Source: Trema orientale
Lineage: Eukaryota; Streptophyta; Magnoliopsida; Rosales; Cannabaceae
NCBI GenBank assembly: GCA_002914845.1
Contig: JXTC01000159.1
Span: 357,671 to 421,670 of the forward strand
Length of the DNA stretch: 64,000 bases
Direction of reading: 5' to 3'
Made by a program: the position numbers and the translations under genes. Every line of letters starts with the position of its first letter. Positions within the stretch are counted from its first letter, which is position 1. Below are positions 1-11,311 of this stretch, in pieces. The notes below the pieces were generated by a model. It made no database searches. It worked only from the letters and a program-made list of their open reading frames with translations, and was not told the origin of the DNA.

Positions 1-2240
1 TCTTTTATGTGCAGACTGAATAATAAAGAAACAATTGAAATTGAGTATATTGATAATAATGAATCTGAAAGTCAAGAGGAAATTGAATCAGCTAGTGAGC
101 CTAAAGGTCAAGCGAAACGTAAAAGGAAACTTACCTTAGCAGTTTTGAAGCATTTTGAAGTCTTTCCTCTTACAGATGATACAAAGGAAATGGCCAAATA
201 TCTCAAATATGGAGCAATATATCTTTCAGATAGTAAGTATGGAACATGTAACTTACAACGCTACCTCCAAACTTGTGTTAGAAGAGATACTCGTAGTGTA
301 GGACAACTTTTAATATCTCAATAAAAAGGTTCAATGTCATTGAATGCTCATAAAAGTTAATCCCAAAGTATTTTGTGAGTTAGTGATTACTTCTATTCTA
401 AAGCATGAGTTAGCTTTTTAGTTTATTGAATTTAAAGGAATAAGAGCTATCTTTCAATACTTATGTCCTGATTTAAAATTAGTTTCTAGAAATACTGCCA
501 AAGCTGATGTTCTTAAGATACATGCTAGAGAAAAGGCTAGAATCAAAAGTTTGTTAGAGTCTATTCCTGGTAGAATATCTTTCACATCAAACGGATGGTC
601 TTCTTTGACTACTGATGGATACATTTGTCTCACTGCATACTTTATAGATAAGAATTGAAAGTTGCGAAAAAGAGTGTAGAACTTTAGTTTTATGCCATCT
701 CTACATAGTGGTATATAATTATCTGAAAAACTTTATTGTCTGTTCTGTGAATGGGGAATAGAGAATGAGGCTTTCTATTTGGCTTTGGACAATACAAGTG
801 CAAATGATATTTATGTTGACATGTTGAAATATCAACTAGATTTATAAGGATATCTTATTTGCAAAAGTGATTTTTTTTCACATGCGGTATTGTGCACATA
901 TTCTTAATCTAATTGTGCAAGAAGGACTTAAATTTATTGATTCTTCTATCGTTAAGATTTGTGATAGTATCAAGCATCTTAAGATCTCTCAAGTTAGAAA
1001 GTAAAATTTTTTAGAGTGTGTCAACTTAGTTTCGGTGGGTAGTAAGAAGGTTTTGCACTAAGATGTGAGTACAAGGTAGAATTTTACATATCTTATGCTT
1101 GAAAATGCTTTGATTTATCGTCGTGCTTTTCAACATTTGGAGTTAAGTGATTCGAATTATAAACATTGTCCTACCTCAGAAGAATGAGAGAAAGTTAAAA
1201 AGATGATAGAGTTTTTGAAAGTTTTTTATGATACGACTCTTGAATTTTCTGGATCAAAGTATCCAACTACAAAATTGTACTTTCCTGCCATCTATAAGTG
1301 TTGTGTGAGTTTGAAACAATACTTAAAGCAAAATGACGATATATACTTAAAATTGATGGAATTTGAAATGTGGCCAAAGTTTTAGAAATATTGGTCTGAG
1401 TTTAATGTGACCTTGGCAACAGCATGCATTTTAGATTATCAGTACAAGATTCAAATAGTTCAATTTATTTATAAGAAGATCTATGATAAAGATTAGGTTG
1501 TTCCAGTTGAAAAAGTCAGAATTAAGTTGAATGCATTGTTTGAAGAGTACAAATCTCAAGCCACTGAAAGTTTCAATCCTTTGTCTTCCAAAAAACCTGC
1601 TCTTACTAAAGCTTAGAATATGGAGACCGTAGTTAGCGAAGAAAAATTTTTCAAAGTATACACTATATGCTAAGTATGTAATAATTTTAATAAGATAATA
1701 TTTTTTTTAGTTATAATGTGATTTTTTTTAATAATCAAAGTTATGTTTTATATTTCAAAAATTTGATGAGATGTCAGAATATCAATAAGCGTTACTTGGA
1801 GGAACAAAGAATGGAAAGGAATGTGAAATTAGATGTCCTGAGCTTTTAGAAATCAAATAAATTTCGGTATCCTATACTTGCTTCTATGGCTCGTGATTTC
1901 TTGAGTATTCCTATATCAACAGTTCTTTCTGAAGCTACTTTTATTGTTGGTCGACGTGTGCTTAATCAATATCATAGTTCACTTAAACATTCAACTAATT
2001 GAGGCACTTGTTTGTACAAGAGATTGATTATTTGGTAATAAAGGTATCAATATACTCATTATTTTTATGGTGATTTTCTAGGTATGTTGATTATACTAAT
2101 TCTTTTTTTTTAAATTCAGATAATTCGCAATATCCAAAACTGATGAAATAGAAAAGATCTTAACAGATATCATGGAGCTTAGCATTAAGAAGGATGAAAG
2201 TTTGACACAATGTTCAAGCTCTATTGCATTTGATAAATAA
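1..2240 (+). pseudogene. hAT (BED-finger, RICESLEEPER-like) transposase remnant, 5'-truncated by the window edge
   Basis: Conceptual translation across several frames gives a recognisable hAT transposase in order. A degenerate BED-like region lies at 7-324 (motif YGTCNLQRYLQTC). The RNase-H-like core at about 480-1400 contains stretches resembling 'SFTSNGWSS', 'LDNTSANDIYVDMLK' and a later 'MIEFLKVFYDTTLEFSG'. The C-terminal dimerisation region at about 1855-2035 includes '[21 protein letters not shown]', followed by a stop-interrupted tail. Stops and frameshifts are frequent (about one per 100-200 bp), so no intact protein is possible. The element belongs with the terminal repeat seen at 2941-2960. 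It is a transposon gene, not a host gene. The family call is confident; exact exon limits are not. Confidence 0.85.
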
Positions 2241-2480
2241 CTTAGTATTGTGTTTCTTATTTACATGTGGAACTATTTTATGGTTTGTATTTCTTATATC
2301 ATATAAAATTTAGATAATTCGCAATCCAAAACCGATGAAATAGAAAAGCTCTTAACAGATATCATAGAGCTTAGCATTAAGGAGGATGAAAGTTTGACAC
2401 AACGTTTAAGCTCTATTGTATTGGATAAATAACTTAGTATTGTGCTTCTTATTTACATGTGGAACTATTTTATGGTTTAT
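2118..2480 (+). repeat. Imperfect tandem duplication (about 170 bp x2) at the hAT transposase 3' end
   Basis: The segment 2118-2287 recurs at 2312-2480 with scattered substitutions. Both copies carry the transposase tail (GATATCAT followed by GAGCTTAGCATTAA) and a shared 3' UTR ending in TTTTATGGTTT. The duplication happened inside the element after or during its decay. Confidence 0.85.
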
Positions 2481-2639
2481 GTTTATTTAGCTTATATTTC
2501 TTGTTTGGCATTTGAATAATTTTTCGACTAGTATAACTTATGTGTGTTTGGTTTATGCTTGAATTCTTTTTATCTTGAATGATATTAAAAACTAGAAGTT
2601 GATATTTAAATCAAGACGTTAAAATCTACTCCTTGAATT

Positions 2640-2960
2640 ATTGATAATTTATTAATTTAGAGGAAAATAATCATAATTTAATTAGATAACTTCCCCTCCC
2701 TCCCCTCAAAAAACTGCCTACATGGGTCACAGGTCGCAGATCACAGGTCACAGGCCACGAGTCTTGGGTAGCGGGTCAATATGACCTGTTTAGTAAACGA
2801 GTTATGCGGGTCATGTCGTATCAACCCATTTATAAAGGGTCGTGTTCGTGTCATAATTTCTTACTCATTTATTAAATGGGTCATATCTAGGTTAAACATT
2901 TATCTATATGTACATAGACACGACACGAACATGACCTGTGGACACGAATTGCCAGCCCTA
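2640..2960 (+). mobile_element. 3' subterminal region and terminal inverted repeat of the hAT element
   Basis: The stretch contains many short GGGTC / CGTGTC motifs in both orientations (GGTCACAGGTC, GGGTCGTGTTCGTGTC, ACACGACACGAACATGACC). It ends with GACACGAATTGCCAGCCCTA at 2941-2960. Read inward, this is TAGGGCTGGCAATTCGTGTC, a typical plant hAT terminus. The 5' terminus lies outside the window, so the target duplication cannot be confirmed. The following 8 bp are CTAAACCT. Confidence 0.8.
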
Positions 2961-3015
2961 CTAAACCTAAACAAAAATCCTCCCAACCCTACTAAACCTA
3001 AACAAAAATCCTCCC
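2957..3015. repeat. Short tandem repeat (about 30 bp x2) at the hAT insertion edge
   Basis: The unit CTACTAAACCTAAACAAAAA followed by TCCTCCC occurs twice back to back immediately after the hAT terminus. Confidence 0.75.
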
Positions 3016-3024
3016 TCTAAGTTA

Positions 3025-3722
3025 TCAACTCGGGGCTTAGAAAATTTTAGGTACCTTTATGATATTCCTCAGAAAGTAAAAATTCGTCTTCTAAATTCTG
3101 ATGAGAGAGTATATTCTAACATAAAAGTATGGACATGCTTTTACGAGTTCACCCTGAAAAATGGATTCCAATTCCCCCCTTCGTAGGTTAGTTCAAGAGA
3201 TATTACTCCATTTCAACTTAGCTCCAGCTCAACTCATGCCTAATGCTTGGAGGTTTTTAATGTCTTTAGTGGTACTATCCGAAATCAAGTCAGTCCCTTT
3301 CCATCTAGACGAGTTCCTTAGTTGTTATCGGATAAAAGAGAACCATGATGACTGAGGTAGATACACATTTTCAATCTGAAAGGATCAACAACTTGTTGAA
3401 GATTACTCCAAGCAACAAAAGTTGGAAAGATCGATACTTCTTTGTGTTGGAAGAGTATAAACTTGGTTCGAATGAAACTCTGCAACATCGAGTTCGCATC
3501 TCATGGGGTTGCTTTGGTAAATTCTTTTTTCCAATTTTTTTTACTTAATAAAGTGAGTAGCTAATTCTTAATATTCCTCCTTTGATATAGGTTCTTGCTC
3601 GAATAATACTCTCTCAGCCAACCCGATTGTGCTTGATTGAATTGATGTTGTCAAATCTCCCTCCTGTTAGAAGTATAAAGGACTTGTTATTTGAGGAGAA
3701 GCTATCAGAGTCTAGCATCTAG
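3025..3722 (+). pseudogene. Fragment of a plant gypsy-type 'putative transposase'/gag-like gene
   Basis: With frame changes the translation reads as the N-terminal domain found in plant retroelement proteins annotated 'transposase (putative), gypsy type'. Visible pieces are 'LYDIPQKVKIRLL' near 3050, 'LVQEILLHFNLAPAQLMPNAW' (one residue trimmed: VQEILLHFNLAPAQLMPNAW) near 3190, and 'NKSWKDRYFFVLEE' near 3415. A frameshift lies near 3180 and another near 3340. A plausible GT-AG intron (about 3515-3592) precedes 'ARIILSQPTRLCLIE'. The piece ends in a stop near 3720 and has no visible element ends. It is a decayed transposon relic. Confidence 0.6.
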
Positions 3723-3741
3723 AGTTGGGTTCCAAATAAAG

Positions 3742-4145
3742 CTGAGCATCAGTCGGATTGGGTGGGTTACTTCACTCGCCCAACCCACCCAATCAAATTT
3801 TGGGTTACATTTTTGCAACCCGAAACCTGCCCAATTTTAGAATTTTAAGTTTATAACCCAACCAATTTATTAGACAGATTAACCCATATTAGGATTTATA
3901 AGTAAAATTTTAGTTATTTTTTACTCTTTTTTTCCCTAATTTGTTTTACTTTTATAATATATGTTTAAAAATAAATTTAAAAACTAAGAATAAATCTAAT
4001 TCGGTCAGTTCGAGTTACATTAGGTGGGTTATTAAAACCGTCCAACCTAACTATTGTAACTTCGGGTTGGCATTTATTAATCCAAATTCAACTCGGATTA
4101 CCTTTTAATCGGGTTGGTTGGGTTATTCGAGTTAGTCGGGTTAAA
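3742..4145. mobile_element. hAT-like non-autonomous element with GGGTTGGGT subterminal motifs
   Basis: Both ends are packed with GGGTTGGGT/GGGTGGGTTA motifs and their complements (CCCAACCCACCCAATC near 3778; TCGGGTTGGTTGGGTTATTC near 4110) around an AT-rich centre with no ORF. This is the usual design of small plant hAT derivatives. Exact termini and target duplication were not resolved. Confidence 0.5.
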
Positions 4146-4588
4146 GAATTTTCTATATTCCCCTAGTTTCAAATATTCCTAAAAGTATTCCTTTTGAACT
4201 CCATCCTTACTTTACAGGGTCATATATTATCCAATGCGTATCCCACAAAATTATTGGAGTATTGACGACAAATAATTATGTTTTTGCTTTTAAAATTTCT
4301 TAAGCCATCTTTAGTTGGGATAAACTAACACAACTTTTTGAAAATTTTTCACTTTCGTAATTTTTGGGGCGCTTGAGACAAATTTCAAAAGTTATGCGGT
4401 AAAAACTAACTCATAGGGTCTTTTGTCCTATTTATTTCCCTGGAAAATAACATGATATGTCGTTTTACATCGTTTACTAGAACACGGCAAAAGATAGGCC
4501 TTTCTGTCGTTCATTTCCTTTGACAAATACGGAAATTTCATACACATATCGTTTTTATTTCGTCTGCTACTAAATGGTCTATTTCTGG
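4146..4588. other. Intergenic stretch, nothing recognised
   Basis: AT-rich sequence between two mobile elements; no ORF, repeat or regulatory pattern I can support. Confidence 0.5.
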
Positions 4589-5199
4589 TAGAGGTGATAA
4601 AATGAGTGAGTCGGCCCGGTCCGGCCGCCCATAACGGGCTTGAGGGGGCAAATAGGCACCGGGCCGGCTATAAAAAAAGGCGGGTTGAGTCGGGAAGACC
4701 CGTAAAAAAAAATAGGGCCGAACCAGGCCCGTTGGTCCACTGGGCTTATTGGCGGGCCAAGGCTAAGTCGGTCCGGTCTTGGCTTGTTTTTTTTTTTTTT
4801 TTTACAATTTTTTTTAACATGTTAAGTTTAAACTTTTTAATTGATTTTTTTTTTTTGAAAAAATAGATAATATAAACTAAACTTTTTTTTCTATTGTTAA
4901 AAAATTAATAATAATTAAATAAGATATATTATATAAGTTGAATAGATGATTAAAAAAAGTTTAAAAATAAAACCATTAAGAAAATTATTTAGAATTATAA
5001 TAAAAATGTTAAAAAAATAAAGAAACAAATAAATTTGAAATTTTGAATTTGATTTTACTGATGATTATTGATTATAATTCAAATTATTACATAAAAAAAC
5101 TAGTATATCATTAATTATGAGTTTATGACTCATCATCATCGTTCATGTATAAGTTAGTGAAATTTTCGGCCAATTCTTCATTGCAAATATAAATACTTT

Positions 5200-7226
5200 T
5201 TTAATTTTGCTTGGCCGCTTGTTCCCAATCTTTAATATATGCTAGCACCTCAATCATTTCAAGGGCCAGTGAAGTCCTTCGCTTATTACTATCATCCCAG
5301 TCGTGCTAAAAGCAGACTCTGAAGAAAATGTGGATACTGGAATAGTTAAAACATCACGCGCTAATTATAAAAATACTGAGAATCTTGATTGATGCATTTG
5401 CCACTATTCCAAAACTTTAAAGTTTTTATTATCGGTATCAATGTCAGAATCTAACTTAACTTAATATACTGGTTAAGCTCAAAGGTACGGTAGATTCGTT
5501 GATAGTAATGGTTGATTTGAACTTGATGATGCTGATGATTAGCCATGACTCCTTGAGAATGAGAACTTATCATGCTCTAAAAAGACATATTTTTTTATTG
5601 TTCTTCAGTTTGTTATGGAGTATATTGTTGTTGACTACATGTTTTACCAAACTTAGTCTCATATATACTATATACTTCAAAAAATTTGTCACGAGTATTT
5701 GTATATTTAGAACTATAATCTATCTCAAAACACATAGCAATATAGCTAATTAAATTAGAAAAACTATTTAATTTATCTATAGGATCTAAAATAAAAGTGA
5801 ATGAATATAATAAAAGAATTGGAAACTAGTATTTCAAAAATATTTCTTACATACGTGTTATAATTAGTTCAAATCTAGGATCACATCTTTCCTTACAAAA
5901 TATTTTGGCAACAAAAACAAAATATGATGTAAAATAATTAGAAAAGTAGGATAATAAATACTAGATAAAGCAACAGTAGCTTCATAAAAAATGTCTAAAA
6001 AGTATACAAATTTTTCGCAAATAAACTAATCTTCATCTTTCAATACTAATGAACCCATTTTTGAATTGTAAAATATACTAATTAGAATTTTATATGGTAA
6101 TGCATTTTTCAACATCAAATAAGTAAAATTCTACCTTACGGGTTTATCAACTTAGAATTTTCTTGGTTTTAACCTTTGGACTATGCAATTTCTTTCAAAT
6201 TCAGCAATACAATGATTAGAAGTATAAATGTAAGCAATAGCATATTGAATATTTTCAATATATACACTTATTACATCTATACCTGATTTGACGATAAGTT
6301 TGATGATATGACATGCACAACGTTGATGCAGTAAGAATCCTCCCATGTATAAACTTACCAAATTACTGAGTAATTTTATGGCCTTTATATTTGCAGTAGT
6401 ATTATCTGAAGTGATAGAGATAATGCAATTCGCTATGCTATATTCTTCAACAACATTTGAAATTCTATCTTTAATAATTTCAGCAATATGTTTGTTATCA
6501 ATGACTCTAAAACCAATTATTCTTTTTTGCATTATTCATCTTGAATCTAAATAATGTACAACTACCCTAAATATCAGATGTCAATGAAATACAAAAGTTT
6601 AATGAAGTTAATTTAGATATTAATTCTTTACGCATATTTTCATAAACTTTAATCAAATCACTCTTAGTAGTGTTTCTATAAACTCTTTTAAAGTTTAGAT
6701 AATAAAATCTTCTAATATGATCTTCATAGCTATTACAATCACCAAATCCTAGTGGTAAATCCTTTATAGCAATTAAACATGCTAGAGGCTCCCTAACTAC
6801 TAAAGGATCACAGTTCTAAGAACTTACTGAACCATCCTCGTTGAATTGAAGTGTTGATTGAGTGGGCTCCTTATCTTCTTTATGTTTTTTGGCACATGCA
6901 TCACTATGTCTATTCAGATGAGCGGTTCCGCTAGATGGTTTAACAATTGATAATTTCTTGCAATATTTACATCTCGTCATTTTTCTTTTCTTACTATCGG
7001 CCTCATCCTTGAATTCCATATCCAAATGGTCGCACATATTGAAAGTTGTTCTTGTATATTTGCAGGTCGTGCTTGCGCTTAGTGAACAACTATCTTGAAA
7101 TTGAGAACAACTTCTACTAGCATTCAGATTAGCTTGCATTTCAGGGACCTGGTCACTCTCTTTAGCTATGCGAATTTGGTCTTCATCCATTTCCAAATAA
7201 ATAGGGATATTTTTTGACATATCCAT
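5200..7226 (-). pseudogene. hAT transposase (BED zinc finger + RNase-H-like core + dimerisation tail), inactivated
   Basis: The ATG at 7226 opens a 136-codon reading frame with a BED finger (CKYC near residue 86, HLNRHSDAC downstream). The frame stops at 6816. The translation continues through 6800-6540 in another frame ('LVVREPLACLIAIKDLPLGF'), where a TAG replaces the usual Trp of the 'SDIW' motif. The RNase-H-like core at 6152-6532 carries 'ITSDNTTANIKAIKLLSNL' and 'HQRCACHIIKLIVKSGID'. A short dimerisation-domain remnant (SSESAF ... LEMIEVLAYIKDWEQAAKQ) lies at about 5345-5200. Most core blocks survive, so decay is moderate. It is the transposase of the surrounding element. Confidence 0.85.
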
Positions 7227-7319
7227 ATCCTATATTTAAACACATTATTAGTATGTTACTTAATTATTTTAAATTCATAATTTAGAATTATAATAAATAT
7301 ATTACTAAATTAATTAATC

Positions 7320-7645
7320 TGAACATATAATACTAAACTTTTTACTAACTTAATTGTAAATAACCAACTACAAATTACAAATTAATTGAAATTAAAAAAA
7401 TAATATTATAATAAACTTTCTACTAACTTAATTGTAAACAACTACAAATTACAAATTACTTGAAATTAAAAATATAATATTATAATAAACTTTCTACAAA
7501 CTACAAACTAATTAACTATTATCTTAATTGTAAATAATTACAAATTAAAATTATAAATTAATTGAAATTAAAAACATAGTATTGTAAAAAGAATTTCTAC
7601 AAGCTACTAACTATTATACTAGTAAACAATTAAATATACTTCAAA
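7320..7645. repeat. AT-rich tandem repeat (about 85-110-bp unit, 3-4 copies) inside the hAT element
   Basis: The phrases ACTAACTTAATTGTAAA, ACTACAAATTACAAATTA and TTGAAATTAAAAA recur in order at least three times upstream of the transposase start, with gradual divergence. Confidence 0.7.
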
Positions 7646-8218
7646 TTAATGAAATTAAAAAGATAAGTGTGATAAATTGAATCGTACCTTGAATTGAATT
7701 TTATGAGTTATGGAGACTATAAAATATAATTACTAAGTATAATAATTAGTAAATACTAAATAGTAATTAAATAAGAGAGAAAAAGATAAAATTGAGAATA
7801 TAATTAGAGAGAAAGAAGGAAAGAATAAGAGAATATTTGAAAGTTATAAGCGTGAAAAAAAAGTGAGAGAGTAGGATATTTATAGTATAAGAAAATATTT
7901 TTTTTCAAAAAAAATTAGTTTAAAATTGAAAAAAAAAATTAAAAGACCCAACAGTAATACTACAGTTGGAGTTTTTCGTTACAAAAGAGGAAAAAAAAAA
8001 AAGAAAAAACAATAAGGATCCAGACGATTCTGGACTAAAAAGAGAAAACGGACCGAATCGGGTCACCGGGCTGCCTGACCGGGCCAGGCCGGAATTCCCA
8101 AGCCCAGGGTCAGTCTGGACCCTTAAATGAACGGATCGGATCGGGCCGGCCCGTTAGGCCCGGCCCGAATTGCCTGGTTTAATTGCTGGTGCTACCGACG
8201 CAAGGTCAGAAACGATTA

Positions 8219-8232
8219 TCTTATAAAATCAA
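8219..8232 (+). promoter_or_regulatory. TATA box of the Mpv17/PMP22-family gene
   Basis: TTATAAAATC at 8221-8230 lies about 90 bp upstream of the ATG at 8314, a normal plant core-promoter distance. The hAT element ends only about 40 bp upstream of it. Confidence 0.55.
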
Positions 8233-8313
8233 CACCAACGTACGTTCAGAGTTATCATAAAAAATTCTCCTAGTTTGAATTATTTGCTTAACTATCCATA
8301 AACAAACCCATTG

Positions 8314-11311
8314 ATGGCAATTCTTAACACCATCATCTTTCACGGCCATGGACTCCCTCTCCCTCCAGTCACCAAATCCTTTCCCAAATCCCAGACCTCC
8401 ACTTTCACTCAAGTTCTCCTCTCTACCAAACTCTTCACCAAATTAGACCCGGAAACTAGTCGGATCTTCTCCACCCGAAAAACAAGAAACTGGGTTCTGG
8501 GTGCCATCACTGAGGACCAAGAGGTGGCTCCTGTGAAGGCTAACGATTCTAAGGACGAAGAGAATAACTTATTGAGTAATGGGTCTGAAAAAGTTGAGGC
8601 CTTTTCAACTTTTTTACCTCCTTTTGGGGATGGTGAGGAGGAAGATTTGGGTAGGTTGACAAGTCGAGCTATAAACGCTGCAATTGTTCTCGGATTTGGG
8701 AGCCTTGCTATAACTAAGTTGTTCACTATTGACTACGATTATTGGCATGTGAGTTATCTTTACAATCTTATTATATATGCAATTCCAAGCAAAAAAATTC
8801 TTAAATATGCAATTGGGTAGTTTTATAATCACTTTGGTACATGGGAATTCAGGGATTTTTATATTTGAGAATCTTGTTTCTTAAATTAGTCATAACATTT
8901 TTTTTCTTTCTACCGGTTCTATGACTTTTGAGGTAGATATTTTATTTAACAATATAAAATTAGCTAGAAAGGTGCCATTTTCCTTTGACCTGTTAATCAT
9001 TTCTTCAATCTTTGCTGGGATTTTCGGTTTATTCATTAATCTCCAGTCTAAATGTGTTATGTGGCTTGAAGTCAAAATTCTTCATGGATAGGTTGATTGA
9101 ATTGGATGCTTATTTGTCAGGACTGATGAGATTTTAAAAAGAAACTTAATTTGGTGGTATCATATTTGTTTAGATAACTGATTAAGTGGGGAGAGTTGTA
9201 CTTGTATCTTTGGGTATCAGCTCTCATTTTTTGATTACTATTCAGGGGTGGACCCTTTATGAGGTACTACGATATGCACCTGAACACAATTGGATTGCCT
9301 ATGAACAAGCTCTCAAAGCAAACCCTGTCTTGGCCAAAATGATAATAAGTGGTGTTGTCTATGCCATAGGAGATTGGATTGCGCAAGTGAGCTTTTGTTA
9401 TTATGAAATTATCTTAACCCTTGTCATGACAAGCTTCTTTTTTGGTGATCTCTTGGTAATTTTCCCTTGAACTCACAGTGTTATGAAGGGAAGCCGCTTT
9501 TTGAAATTGAAAGAACACGCGTGCTTAGATCAGGCCTTGTTGGTTTTACTCTCCATGGCTCCCTTTCCCATTACTACTACCAATTCTGTGAGGTGATAAT
9601 TGTTTTTCACATTTGCTAGTTTTAGGCTTGCTCTGCTTGTTGGTTTTCTGTGAGTGGCTGAAAATCAATTACGTTGGTTTCCAGGCTCTTTTCCCTTTCG
9701 AAGATTGGTGGGTGGTCCCAGCCAAAGTTGCCTTTGACCAAACTGTGTGGGCAGCAGTGTGGAACAGTATCTATTATTTCGTACTGGGGCTCTTACGATT
9801 TGAATCCCCAACCAGTATTTTGACAGAACTGATGTCAACATTTTGGCCCCTGCTGACTGTGAGAAATTCTTATCCTTATCCTCAAGATCAGTTTTGAATT
9901 TTTTTTATTTTTTTTTTTTTGTGAATGCTTGAAGAACTTTTGTATTTGTTAACCTGATGTTTGGTTACATTTATCAACCACTTATCAAATTTGTTTTATT
10001 TCACATTGTTCTTTCTACATAAGAATAATGGTTTAGAGTCTCAGTGTAGCAAGCAATAAAAGAAAAACGGGAAACCCAATTTACAACTTGGACCAAACAT
10101 AAGCGACCTAATTGATTCATGTATGATAGGGCTGGCATTGCTTAATTGGATGCTTGAAAATTTCTTGGCCGTTTAGTCTGGATATTATAAAGGCATAGCT
10201 GAGTTGTTTTGCCAAGTACTTTATCTTCTTTTAATTAGGAAGTGGTTGCATTTCATCTATGCCTGAAAAGTGTGAAATGTAAACCTGTCAGTTGTCAAAT
10301 GGCCCTTCAGAGATATTTAATTTCTATTCTATTTGGAACCTACAAGAAAGTAACACGTGGAATATCAGTAATTGGTAACGGCTTTTGTTTTTTCAGTATT
10401 TGATTGCAGTGCTTTGTATTGTTTGAGTTCAGCAGATTATAGGTTCATTTGATACTTTAGTTTTTGTTCATTTCTTGTGGTAAAATTGTTTATAGCTGTG
10501 ATTGCTGTACAGGCAGGTTGGAAACTTTGGCCATTTGCCCATCTGATTACGTATGGTGTGATTCCTATTGAACAAAGGCTGCTTTGGGTGGACTGTGTGG
10601 AGCTCATCTGGGTGACAATACTGTCAACGTAAGCATCTAATTTCAATTGTTTCATATGTTGAGAATTTTCACTCCAGCACAAGAATTGTATGCTTTTCTT
10701 CTCCCGTTTCCTTTACAGGGTTATGACCATGGAATGATGAATACTTGCTTTTCTTGTTATGATCATAAGTAGGCAATTTATATTTTGCCTTTCGTCTTTT
10801 AGCACCAAAAATCTCACAAATTTTTGAGAGTCAGGCGTTAGACCTCCATGTATTTACTATTTTATGCAAAGCATCAGAGATATTTTGCTTCAATTTTGAT
10901 CTCTGCTTCAACATTATATTCATATCATCAGCTAATTGCCTTGGTTCTGGATATTGTCTCGGATTTGGCATATGTGTTTTATGTGCTGCAGACCATATGG
11001 TGCATCATCATTCTTTTGTGCAATAATGATATAGATGAACGATCATCTTTCTGTTCACGTGTTGTATGTTGACTTGATCATTTTGCTATTTTATGCTGCC
11101 AATACTAAGATAAATAGAATTGTAGACGCGGGTTAGTTTCCAAAGTGTTTCAAAGTCCTCATTCTAAAACCTTTACACGTTTTTCTGATTCCCTTCCTCT
11201 AGTTATTCAAATGAGAAATCTGAGTCGCGAATATCTGAAGCATCAGTAGAAGTAAATTCAGATTCTTCATCAAACAAAAGCAATGGAGCCAAGGTACACA
11301 CGACATTTTAA
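8314..11311 (+). CDS. Mpv17/PMP22-family membrane protein, probably plastid-targeted (six exons)
   Basis: Coding exons, all with GT-AG junctions, are 8314-8748, 9246-9386, 9479-9592, 9685-9858, 10513-10628 and 11203-11311, giving 362 residues. The first four introns are phase 0; the fifth splits a Thr codon. Residues 1-70 are rich in Ser/Thr with few acidic residues, like a chloroplast transit peptide, followed by an acidic linker. The C-terminal 200 residues match the Mpv17/PMP22 family: 'YAPEHNWIAYEQALKANPVL', 'GDWIAQCYEGKPLFEIERTR', 'HGSLSHYYYQFCEALFPFED', then 'GWKLWPFAHLITYGVIPIEQ' and 'ELIWVTILSTYSNEKSE', with several hydrophobic segments. Family members are small multi-pass proteins of peroxisomal, mitochondrial or plastid membranes with poorly known function, possibly channels. 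I chose 8314 because it is the first in-frame ATG. The last exon could continue across a further intron (AAG|GTACAC at 11293), changing only the final few residues. Confidence 0.9.

Larger units (their letters stand above)
4589..8181 (-). mobile_element. hAT transposon, near full length, minus orientation
   Basis: The left end TAGAGGTGATAAAATGAG and the right end (read inward TAAACCAGGCAATTCGGGCC) are both followed by dense GGCCCGG/CCGGGCC subterminal repeats (4610-4780 and 8040-8170). Flanking octamers ATTTCTGG (4581-4588) and ATTGCTGG (8182-8189) match 7 of 8, fitting the 8-bp duplication of hAT elements. A BED-finger transposase pseudogene runs on the minus strand inside (5200-7226). The length of 3.6 kb is normal for an autonomous plant hAT. 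Internal stops mean it is now inactive. Confidence 0.85.
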
